From positions 1 through 8,356 of the forward strand of contig JANTHQ010000067.1 in assembly GCA_024762375.1 (NCBI GenBank): DNA of 8,356 nucleotides, in the 5' to 3' direction. Under the pieces are notes generated by a model. It worked only from the letters and a program-made list of their open reading frames with translations. It had not been told where the DNA came from and ran no database searches. This document shows, one piece after another, positions 1-5,471 of the stretch (positions are counted from its first letter, which is position 1; every line of letters starts with the position of its first letter). Source of the DNA: Anaerolineaceae bacterium (GTDB lineage: Bacteria > Chloroflexota > Anaerolineae > 4572-78). A program made the translations under genes and the position numbers.

Positions 1-344
1 CCCGCCGCCGTGCGCGGTTCACTGATGGAAATAGCGCCCCAGTTGGCTTTCGCGGCGGCAAAACTGATGATCACCCCCAGCAAAAACCAAATTACGCCCA
101 CCCACGCCACAGATTCCATCCATTCGTGTGCACGCCGGTCGTTTTTCGCTAAAATCCACAACCCCAGCAAGCCGCCCAGCACCACACCGACCATCCCCGC
201 CCATGAAAATGCCACGTGGACATAAACGGGTTTTATGCCGTTCCCCATCGTTTTTTCCGCCGGAGCGAACCACAGCACAATCGCCCCGATTGCCAGCAGC
301 ACAATCGGCGGCAGCCAGATTTTCCAACCGAAGTTTCTGCGCAT
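1..344 (-). CDS. CcmC/CcsA-like cytochrome c assembly membrane protein, 3' part missing
   Basis: This is the N-terminal 114 residues of an integral membrane protein cut by the left window edge. Hydrophobic stretches at about residues 11-27, 44-66 and 79-97 suggest three membrane segments. The phrase YVHVAFSW (residues 41-48) resembles the 'Y-x-H-V-P-S-A-W' hallmark of CcmC/CcsA proteins, which handle haem for cytochrome c maturation at the outer face of the membrane. After the third segment, WGAISISEPRT (residues 102-112) lines up with the tryptophan-rich WWD motif. Only the leading WG and trailing E/D-P-R are kept, and the central tryptophans are Ser or Ile. The ATG at 342-344 lies 3 nt after the stop of the upstream receiver-DUF309 gene, with an AGGA-type ribosome site inside the end of that gene, so the two are probably co-transcribed. 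Family membership is inferred from motif spacing. A divergent family member without haem-handling function is possible. Confidence 0.6.
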   Translation of the reverse strand, partial: MRRNFGWKIWLPPIVLLAIGAIVLWFAPAEKTMGNGIKPVYVHVAFSWAGMVGVVLGGLLGLWILAKNDRRAHEWMESVAWVGVIWFLLGVIISFAAAKANWGAISISEPRTAA

Positions 345-347
345 CGC

Positions 348-1100
348 TCAATCCTTCCACGAAATTTTGGGCAAGCGTGCCACATCGAAATCCGCCAGCC
401 CATCTGCGCCCAACCGTAAAATTTCGGTATGGACAGTTTGAGCATCTGCCAGCAGTGATGCCACATCTACCCCCTGACACGCCGGCGCAAACCGCGCAAT
501 TTTGGGGATGCCGCGTTCCAGCACTTTCATCGCACCGCGCCAGTTGCCTTTTGTAATGTGGAAAAAGCCGACGCCGATTTGCAGGATGCCCTGATACAGC
601 AACCGCACCGAACGCGATTCTGCATTCCATGCATCCTCCAGCGTTTCGTGACAGCGGTAATATTGCCCGCGATTGAACTCTTCAAGCCCGCGCACCACCA
701 GCGGCGGCAGCGACTCGCCGCAGCAGGTGTGTTCCACCCGCCAGCGATGTTTTTCAACCAGCGCAGGCAATTGCGATACAATTGCCGAACGGGCAACGAC
801 AGCGGTACAGCCGGCATCGAGGGCGCGGCGGCGCAGGGGCGCATCGGTGTGCGGGCCGAATGCCAGCACCGGGACGTGGTCGCTTTTTCTGCCGGGACCT
901 TTTATCTGCCGTACCAGTGGTTCCCAATTAAGGCCGGGCGAAAAAATATCGACAATCGCCAGCACCGGGGCGCGGGTCATCGAGCGGGTCAACGCCGCTT
1001 CATCCACCGCAAAAATCGGGGTGAACCCCGCTTGCCGCACCAGATTCTCCAATCGGGTGGCGAACATAATATCATTTACCAGCAAAACAATCGGTTCCAT
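348..1100 (-). CDS. Receiver-like domain fused to DUF309 protein
   Basis: This 250-residue soluble protein has two parts. Residues 1-118 look like a response-regulator receiver fold: hydrophobic beta-1 (IVLLVND), then AIVDIF with Asp51 at the phospho-acceptor position, then VPVLAF. The acidic pair near residues 9-10 is N-D, and no conserved Lys is visible near residue 104 (ARS), so phosphorylation may be weak or absent. Residues 136-200 form a DUF309 domain with its signature: GLEEFNRGQYYRCHE (His151, Glu152), then LYQGILQ and H-x-x-x-GNWRGA. The molecular function of DUF309 is not established to my knowledge. The ATG at 1098-1100 was chosen because GGGAGA lies just upstream and the receiver fold begins there. 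The longer reading to 1187 would run through the promoter region. The gene is divergent from the peroxiredoxin and precedes the CcmC/CcsA-like gene in a likely two-gene operon. Confidence 0.82.
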   Translation of the reverse strand: MEPIVLLVNDIMFATRLENLVRQAGFTPIFAVDEAALTRSMTRAPVLAIVDIFSPGLNWEPLVRQIKGPGRKSDHVPVLAFGPHTDAPLRRRALDAGCTAVVARSAIVSQLPALVEKHRWRVEHTCCGESLPPLVVRGLEEFNRGQYYRCHETLEDAWNAESRSVRLLYQGILQIGVGFFHITKGNWRGAMKVLERGIPKIARFAPACQGVDVASLLADAQTVHTEILRLGADGLADFDVARLPKISWKD

Positions 1101-1131
1101 TTTATCTCCCGGCGTAAAATGCCGTCTGCAA

Positions 1132-1160
1132 ATTTTAGACGAATTGCATTCCGGTGGCAA
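1132..1160 (-). promoter_or_regulatory. Sigma-70-like promoter for the receiver-DUF309 gene
   Basis: Read on the minus strand, TTGCCA (plus 1155-1160) and TAAAAT (plus 1132-1137) are separated by exactly 17 nt. Each hexamer matches the consensus at 5 of 6 positions. The predicted start of transcription, near 1125, leaves a leader of about 25 nt before the ATG at 1100. Confidence 0.55.
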
Positions 1161-1164
1161 TTCG
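1140..1164. repeat. 8-bp inverted repeat, candidate operator between divergent genes
   Basis: CGAATTGC (1140-1147) and its perfect reverse complement GCAATTCG (1157-1164) flank a 9-nt spacer. The palindrome overlaps the -35 elements of both predicted divergent promoters, where a dimeric regulator could bind and control both genes. The repeat is seen directly; its role as an operator is inferred. A chance palindrome or an RNA hairpin cannot be excluded. Confidence 0.45.
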
Positions 1165-1172
1165 CGTATAGT
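1144..1172 (+). promoter_or_regulatory. Sigma-70-like promoter for the peroxiredoxin gene
   Basis: TTGCAT (1144-1149) and TATAGT (1167-1172) are 17 nt apart. The -10 matches the consensus at 5 of 6 positions and the -35 at 3 of 6. Transcription would begin near 1179, giving a leader of about 37 nt that carries AGGAGG (1206-1211) four bases before the ATG at 1216. Confidence 0.45.
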
Positions 1173-1215
1173 AGTACGTGACAACAAATCCCATCAGCAA
1201 AATGTAGGAGGAACT

Positions 1216-1686
1216 ATGGCAATTGAAGCAGGCATCCCTGCCCCAAATTTTGAAACCGTGGATGACCGGGAGAATCCGGTCAAACTCTCCGATTTTCGGG
1301 GACATTGGGTGGTACTCTATTTTTATCCAAAAGCGCTAACCCCCGGTTGAACGATTCAAGCGCAGGGAGTCCGTGATGACTTTCCGCAATTTGAAACGAA
1401 AGGCGCAGTGGTTATCGGTTGCAGCCCGGATTCACCCAAAAAACTGGCGAAATTCCGCGAGAAACACAATTTGCCGTTTGTGCTGGCATCAGATGAAGAC
1501 CATACCATCGCGCAGGCGTATGATGTTTGGGTGCAGAAGAAAATGTTCGGCAAGGCGTATTGGGGCAACGAGCGCACCACATTTTTGATTGACCCGGATG
1601 GGAATATCGCGCGCGTATTCCGCAAAGTTAAACCCAAAACTCACGCGGAGCAGGTGCTGAAAGCATTGGATGAATTGACTGCATAA
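1216..1686 (+). CDS. bcp: BCP/PrxQ-type peroxiredoxin, predicted selenoprotein (Sec45 encoded by TGA)
   Basis: Reading through the in-frame TGA at 1348-1350 gives a complete 156-residue peroxiredoxin of the BCP (thiol peroxidase, PrxQ) group, the usual length for the family. These cytoplasmic enzymes reduce hydrogen peroxide and organic hydroperoxides using thioredoxin-type donors. Visible family features are APNF near the N-terminus, LSDFRGHWVVLYFYPKALTPG, the SDEDHTIAQAYDVW segment, Arg120 in the ERTTFLID strand, and the C-terminal helix. The active-site pattern P-x-x-x-T-x-x-C appears as P38-K-A-L-T42-P-G-[TGA], so the stop replaces exactly the peroxidatic cysteine. The resolving cysteine normally five residues later is Gln50; the only cysteine is Cys69. 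No frameshift is present and similarity continues on both sides. AGGAGG supports the ATG at 1216. A sequencing error or nonsense mutation is the alternative, but the downstream hairpin favours Sec. Peroxiredoxin identity is near certain; Sec is likely. Confidence 0.88.
1348..1350 (+). other. In-frame TGA read as selenocysteine (residue 45)
   Basis: The codon sits between TPG and TIQAQGVRD, the place where BCP proteins have the catalytic Cys (TPGC-T-x-Q-A-C-G-x-R-D). TGA is a normal terminator for the receiver-DUF309 gene (348-350), and no other recognised coding region here contains one in frame. That argues for site-specific recoding rather than a changed code. Decoding needs selA, selB, selC and selD elsewhere in the genome; none lies in this window. 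Confidence 0.78.
1352..1398 (+). promoter_or_regulatory. Bacterial SECIS-like hairpin downstream of the TGA codon
   Basis: The mRNA just after the TGA folds on paper into a long hairpin inside the coding region. Lower stem: 1352-1353 with 1397-1398, an A-A mismatch, 1355-1359 with 1391-1395, and a G-U pair 1360/1390. Upper stem: 1362-1363 with 1386-1387, 1365-1367 with 1383-1385, one unpaired U at 1382, and 1368-1371 with 1378-1381. The apical loop is CGUGAU (1372-1377), with G at its second position, 22 nt after the TGA. In bacterial SECIS elements SelB recognises an apical stem-loop, usually with a G in the first or second loop position and within roughly 16-37 nt of the UGA; this one fits. 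The pairing was done by hand, without energy calculation. Confidence 0.7.
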
Positions 1687-1691
1687 ATTCG

Positions 1692-1721
1692 GGGGCGAAC
1701 ATGATGTTCGCCCCGTTTTTT
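1692..1721 (+). terminator. Intrinsic terminator of the peroxiredoxin gene
   Basis: GGGGCGAAC (1692-1700) pairs perfectly with GTTCGCCCC (1706-1714) around the loop ATGAT. One G and six T (1716-1721) follow. The hairpin starts 5 nt after the TAA stop at 1684-1686, and its T-run overlaps the stop codon of the convergent der gene (1720-1722). On the minus strand the hairpin could also help end the der operon, but its tail there is T-poor. Confidence 0.9.
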
Positions 1722-3090
1722 ATTCCTCGCTGCGGTTGCGAAAAACCAATCGCAGTGGTGTGCCCAAAAACTCAAAATTGCTGCGAAGCTGGTTTTCCAG
1801 ATATCGTTTGTAGGTAAAATGCACCAGTTTGGCGTCATTCACAAAAAAGACGAATGTCGGTGGGGCAACATCCACTTGCGTAACATAATAGAATCTCAAG
1901 CGGTGGCGTTTGGCCCCTTTGGGCGGATTTTTGCCGACAGCTTCTTTCAAGAATCGGTTCAGTGCGCCGGTGGAAATTCGCCGCACGCGGTGGTGGAAAA
2001 CTTGCACCGCCAGCGAAAGCACATTCTGCACCCGCTGCCCGGTCAGCGCAGAGGTAAAAATCACCGGTACAAAATCCATAAACCGGAGTTCTCGACGAAT
2101 GTGTTCGGTATATTCCTGCATGGTGTAGGTATCTTTCGCCACCAAATCCCACTTGTTAACCACCACTATCACACTTTTGTAGTTTTCTAAAATGTATCCC
2201 GCCACGTGAGCATCTTGCGCGGTTACGGGGTCGGTAGCATCCATAACCAGCAGGCACACATCTGCCCGGCGGATGGCTTTGATGGTTCGCAGAAAGCTGT
2301 GTTTTTCCACACCCGGTTCGATTTTTCCCCGCCGACGGATTCCGGCGGTATCAATCAGTACAATTTCTTCCTCTTCAAATTGAATAGCGGTGTCGATTGC
2401 ATCGCGGGTTGTGCCGGGCACATCCGACACGATAACCCGTTCATACCCCAGCAATTTGTTCACCAGCGAAGATTTGCCGACATTTGGCCGCCCCAAAATA
2501 GCAATCTTCAGGCGGTCATCGTCCTCTTCTTCAGCTTCAAACGGTGGCAGCGCAGCCACCACCGCATCGAGTAAATCGCCGGTGCCATACCCATGCAGTG
2601 CCGAAACGGGGTATGGGTCGCCCAAACCGATGGCATAAAACTCCACGGCGTTATCTCGCAACGATTTGTTGTCGGCTTTGTTTACGGCCAGAATGACCGG
2701 TTTTTCGGCGCGATGGAGCACATCTGCCACCAATTCATCGCTGGCGGTAATGCCGGTGGTCGCATCGACGACAAATACGATGACATCGGCTTCCTCCATC
2801 GCCAGATGTGCTTGGCTTTTTACTTCGCTCAAAAACAGGCCGCTCTCAACCCCGGCAACATGGCCCAAATCGCCGGGATGGGGCGTGCGACTTTCCATGT
2901 CCTGTTCAAACCCGCCGGTATCCACCAGCAGAAAATCGCGTCCAATCCAGTTGGCATCGCCGTACAGACGGTCGCGGGTTGTGCCGGCCAAATCTTCGAC
3001 AATGGCAAGCCGCTGTCCCAAAATTCGATTGAACAGCGTGGATTTTCCAACGTTTGGTCTGCCCACAAGGGCAACAACTGGTTTCGGCAT
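1720..3090 (-). CDS. der: Ribosome-assembly GTPase Der (EngA)
   Basis: This 456-residue protein has the tandem GTPase layout unique to Der, an essential cytoplasmic factor for maturation of the 50S ribosomal subunit. Domain 1 has GRPNVGKS (10-17), AGTTRD (35-40), DTGG (57-60) and NKAD (137-140). An acidic linker (185-192, EAEEEDDD) leads to domain 2 with GRPNVGKS (200-207), PGTTRD (225-230), DTAG (247-250) and NKWD (312-315). The C-terminal KH-like domain (about 365-450) contains PPKGAKRHRLRFYYVTQ. All nucleotide-binding motifs look intact. The stretch after DTGG (residues 61-102) is about 18 residues longer than in typical Der proteins as I recall them. The ATG at 3088-3090 is preceded by GGAG at 5-nt spacing and lies 2 nt after the cdaR stop, so the genes are probably translationally linked. 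It ends convergently with the peroxiredoxin terminator. Confidence 0.97.
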   Translation of the reverse strand: MPKPVVALVGRPNVGKSTLFNRILGQRLAIVEDLAGTTRDRLYGDANWIGRDFLLVDTGGFEQDMESRTPHPGDLGHVAGVESGLFLSEVKSQAHLAMEEADVIVFVVDATTGITASDELVADVLHRAEKPVILAVNKADNKSLRDNAVEFYAIGLGDPYPVSALHGYGTGDLLDAVVAALPPFEAEEEDDDRLKIAILGRPNVGKSSLVNKLLGYERVIVSDVPGTTRDAIDTAIQFEEEEIVLIDTAGIRRRGKIEPGVEKHSFLRTIKAIRRADVCLLVMDATDPVTAQDAHVAGYILENYKSVIVVVNKWDLVAKDTYTMQEYTEHIRRELRFMDFVPVIFTSALTGQRVQNVLSLAVQVFHHRVRRISTGALNRFLKEAVGKNPPKGAKRHRLRFYYVTQVDVAPPTFVFFVNDAKLVHFTYKRYLENQLRSNFEFLGTPLRLVFRNRSEE

Positions 3091-3092
3091 AA

Positions 3093-4583
3093 TTACTCCG
3101 TGGTTTGCGTCGCAGTGACGGTTGAGGTAGCGGTAGCGGTGACCGTTGTGGTGAAGCCGGGGGTCGCCACCGGCGAAACAGGCATTTGCGCCAGTCCTGT
3201 GGTCCCGGTAATGCGCAGGGTGCTGCTGATGGTATCGGTGAGTGAAGGGGTCAGAGTGGCGGTGATGACCGGCGTCGGGGTGATGGAGAATGACGGTGTG
3301 CCCGTCGCCGATGGTGTCGGTGCGACAGTGGGTGTCGGTGTGGGGCGAGCAATTTGACTCAACGTAATTTCGATGGTATCCGGCAGTAAACTGCTGACCA
3401 CCACCCCATCGGGATGAACAATTTCCGGCTGCAAGCGATACACACCGGCCCCCAGCCCGAATACATCCACAATGGCGGTAATATCATCGGGTTTTAAGCT
3501 TTGCAAGATGGGCAATGGCCCGGACAAAATAATTTCGACGGTGTTTGGCGCCGCGCTCCATGCCAAATCTTGCCGAACGCCCTGCACGGTTAAGCCAACC
3601 TGCATGGTGCGGCCACCGGTTAACGCCGAAACGCCAACTGTGACCAGCACACTGCGGCCGGTCTCGACTTCCGCATTGCCATCTACCACCACCGATGCAC
3701 CGGGCGGCAAATCGAGCGGCACACGTTTGATGACATCGGCGGTTGCGCCGGAAATATCCACCGGCGATGTCTCGATGAAGCCGGCCACGTCCTTCAGCAC
3801 ACTGGGGCCACCCACCAGCGTGACGGTCGCCGGGTCAACCGAAATGCTGCTGACCCAGTATCCCGACGCCGGTTGCCCCTGAACATTCGCTTTGACGGAC
3901 ACATCCCGATAGCCGAAACGCTGTTCGATGGGCACGGTAATCAGACTTTCTGCCGGGTCCAATGTTACATCCAGCACGATGTTTCCGTTGCTGTCACGGG
4001 GCGATAGTTTCACGACTTTTTTGACCGTTTCTTTGCTGTTGTCAATGGAAATTTGTGCCAGCACCGTCGCCACTTGCTCGACAGCCGCCGCCGATCCTTT
4101 GACAATCACGTTGTCCGGGCTGGCAGTCGGCGAGCGGTTGAAATACCCTTGCGCCGGCGCATCGAGCACATCGGCCGTAACCGGCAGTGTTTTTTCCGCC
4201 AGCGGTTCGAGTTCCACGCCAACTTCTGACGGAACAACTGTCTCAACAACGGCCTGTTTTTCCAGCAATTCAACCTGAACCGGCACATCAAACAACCCGG
4301 CATCATACCCTGACAAGTCGATGGTCGCTCGAATGCGGCTGAGCGTGAGATTTTGCCACACGCTTTGGGGCGCACGCAAGGTCACCTGCACATCAGACGG
4401 CAGCGAATCTTGATTGACCACAAAAAGCGTATTGCGCGGCGGGATGATTTTCACCGGCACACGTTGGTTGAAGTTTTGGGTTATGATGGGGTCGGCTTCG
4501 CGGATGGCGGCCACCCAGACCAAAAATGCCATCCCAAACGCCAATAGAAGTGTCCCCAACTGCGAGAAGAATCGTTTGGACAT
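3093..4583 (-). CDS. cdaR: YbbR-domain protein, CdaR-type regulator of diadenylate cyclase
   Basis: The 496-residue product has a short cationic N-terminus (MSKRFF) and one membrane segment at about residues 8-26, predicted to leave the rest outside the cytoplasm. Residues 37-408 divide into about four YbbR-like beta-rich repeats (roughly 37-110, 130-212, 225-315 and 325-408). Recurring phrases include VTLRAP, VIVKGSAAAVEQV, VTLVGGPSVLKDV and IILSGPLPIL. Residues 412-496 form a Thr/Pro/Ser-rich low-complexity tail. CdaR proteins bind the membrane cyclase CdaA and modulate c-di-AMP production. The directly preceding cdaA, 21 nt away, supports this role. The ATG at 4581-4583 starts at the right place for the membrane segment, although the ribosome site (GCGGAT) is weak and distant. 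That is consistent with coupling to cdaA translation. Regulatory direction cannot be read from sequence. Confidence 0.9.
   Translation of the reverse strand: MSKRFFSQLGTLLLAFGMAFLVWVAAIREADPIITQNFNQRVPVKIIPPRNTLFVVNQDSLPSDVQVTLRAPQSVWQNLTLSRIRATIDLSGYDAGLFDVPVQVELLEKQAVVETVVPSEVGVELEPLAEKTLPVTADVLDAPAQGYFNRSPTASPDNVIVKGSAAAVEQVATVLAQISIDNSKETVKKVVKLSPRDSNGNIVLDVTLDPAESLITVPIEQRFGYRDVSVKANVQGQPASGYWVSSISVDPATVTLVGGPSVLKDVAGFIETSPVDISGATADVIKRVPLDLPPGASVVVDGNAEVETGRSVLVTVGVSALTGGRTMQVGLTVQGVRQDLAWSAAPNTVEIILSGPLPILQSLKPDDITAIVDVFGLGAGVYRLQPEIVHPDGVVVSSLLPDTIEITLSQIARPTPTPTVAPTPSATGTPSFSITPTPVITATLTPSLTDTISSTLRITGTTGLAQMPVSPVATPGFTTTVTATATSTVTATQTTE
3096..3350 (-). repeat. Low-complexity Thr/Pro-rich coding tract at the cdaR 3' end
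   Basis: This tract encodes residues 412-496 of the CdaR-like protein, almost entirely T, P, S, A and V, with PTPTPTV and later TVTATATSTVTATQ phrases. At DNA level it holds short imperfect repeats such as GGTGTCGGTG and GGTAGCGGT. It is probably an extended, disordered extracellular segment. Confidence 0.75.
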
Positions 4584-4604
4584 AAATTATTATCCGCCGA
4601 AAAA

Positions 4605-5456
4605 CTACGGCGCATCGCCATTTGGTTTCCGGCTCCATGGTAATTTTTGAATGAATCTCACCCATTTCGGCACGGCACGGGTTAACTGCGAGCGGTAGAA
4701 CGCGGTGAGAATTTTGAACAATCTGGTTTCGTCCAAATTGCGAATCATCCGCCCGTTGTGTGACACGGAAATGATGCCGGTTTCTTCGGACACCACCACC
4801 ACAATCGCGTCTGTACTTTCGGTGAGCCCCAGCGATGCCCGATGCCGCGTGCCGAGATGGCTTTCAGTGTCGGCGCGGCTGAGTGGCAACAAACAACTTG
4901 CGGCCACAATGCGGTCGTTGCGAATGATGACCGCACCATCATGCAGCGCCGTGTTCACATAAAAAATGGTTAATAGCAATTCCTGTGAAACCAACGCATC
5001 GAGCATCACCCCGGTTTCCACATATTCCTGCAAACCGGTCTCTCGTTCCAACACGATGAGCGCGCCGTGCCCCTGCGACGATAACCGCTGAGCCGTCGTC
5101 GCCACGGTTTGCAGTGTTTCTTCCAACCGGCTGGGATGGTTGGCTCGGGTAAACAGATACCCCGTGCGTCCCAATCGTTCGAGCGCCCGCCGCAATTCCG
5201 GCTGGAAAATGACCGGAATCGCCACCAGCAGCGCAGGCAACGAGTTGCGCATCAGCCACCGGAAGGCGGTCAAGTCAAAAATACTGGTGGATGTGATAGC
5301 CAGTACCACCAAAAAAAGCAAACCACGCAGCAATTGCACGGCTTTTGTGCCCTGCACCAGTACCAGCATCCAATAGAAAATCAGCGTCACCAGCAAAATA
5401 TCGATGATGCTGTTCCAATTTAATTGAGAGATGGTGAAAAAAATATCCGGCAGCAA
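4605..5456 (-). CDS. cdaA: Diadenylate cyclase CdaA (DacA), makes c-di-AMP
   Basis: This membrane enzyme joins two ATP molecules into cyclic di-AMP. The 283-residue product has hydrophobic N-terminal segments at about 17-34, 42-60 and 72-84, interrupted by the family phrase LVQGTKAVQLLRGL (33-46) and followed by FQPELRRALERLGR (84-97). The catalytic DAC domain (about 105-245) carries both active-site signatures, DGAVII (173-178) and GTRHRAS (202-208), so activity is expected. Length is normal for CdaA. The start appears to be TTG at 5454-5456: GGAG lies 5 nt upstream, and the N-terminus it gives (ISQLNWNSIIDILLV) matches how CdaA proteins begin. The next in-frame Met, residue 30, would remove the first membrane segment. 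The gene follows the TPR gene by 15 nt and precedes cdaR by 21 nt, the usual cdaA-cdaR pairing. Confidence 0.95.
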   Translation of the reverse strand: MLPDIFFTISQLNWNSIIDILLVTLIFYWMLVLVQGTKAVQLLRGLLFLVVLAITSTSIFDLTAFRWLMRNSLPALLVAIPVIFQPELRRALERLGRTGYLFTRANHPSRLEETLQTVATTAQRLSSQGHGALIVLERETGLQEYVETGVMLDALVSQELLLTIFYVNTALHDGAVIIRNDRIVAASCLLPLSRADTESHLGTRHRASLGLTESTDAIVVVVSEETGIISVSHNGRMIRNLDETRLFKILTAFYRSQLTRAVPKWVRFIQKLPWSRKPNGDAP

Positions 5457-5471
5457 TGGTTCTCCGAACGG

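Noticed and set aside
19..630. 203-residue minus-strand ORF overlapping the DUF309 gene and the CcmC/CcsA-like gene
   Set aside because: It is rich in Arg, Cys and Gly, has no family motifs, and overlaps two better-supported genes in another frame.
1101..1187. Longer N-terminus of the receiver-DUF309 protein
   Set aside because: The extension has no receiver similarity, overlaps the predicted promoters, and the ATG at 1100 has a good ribosome site.
673..1350. 225-residue plus-strand ORF ending at the TGA
   Set aside because: Its first part is antisense to the receiver-DUF309 gene and has no recognisable domain. Only the part after 1216 is real protein, belonging to the peroxiredoxin.
1348..1350. 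Genome-wide reassignment of TGA to an amino acid (code 4 or 25)
   Set aside because: The receiver-DUF309 gene ends at TGA (348-350), another TGA closes the frame directly ahead of the TPR start, and no other recognised gene has an in-frame TGA.
1408..1686. Stand-alone 92-residue ORF starting at an internal ATG
   Set aside because: It is the C-terminal two thirds of the peroxiredoxin in the same frame. It lacks the active site and has no ribosome site of its own. It appears separate only because TGA is taken as a stop.
3100..3350. Possible minisatellite or CRISPR-like repeat
   Set aside because: The repeats are short and imperfect, lack unique spacers, and are explained by codons of the Thr/Pro-rich protein tail.
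2593..3357. 254-residue plus-strand ORF opposite der and the cdaR tail
   Set aside because: It is antisense to both genes. Its Val/Gly repeats merely mirror the Thr/Pro-rich codons of the CdaR-like tail.
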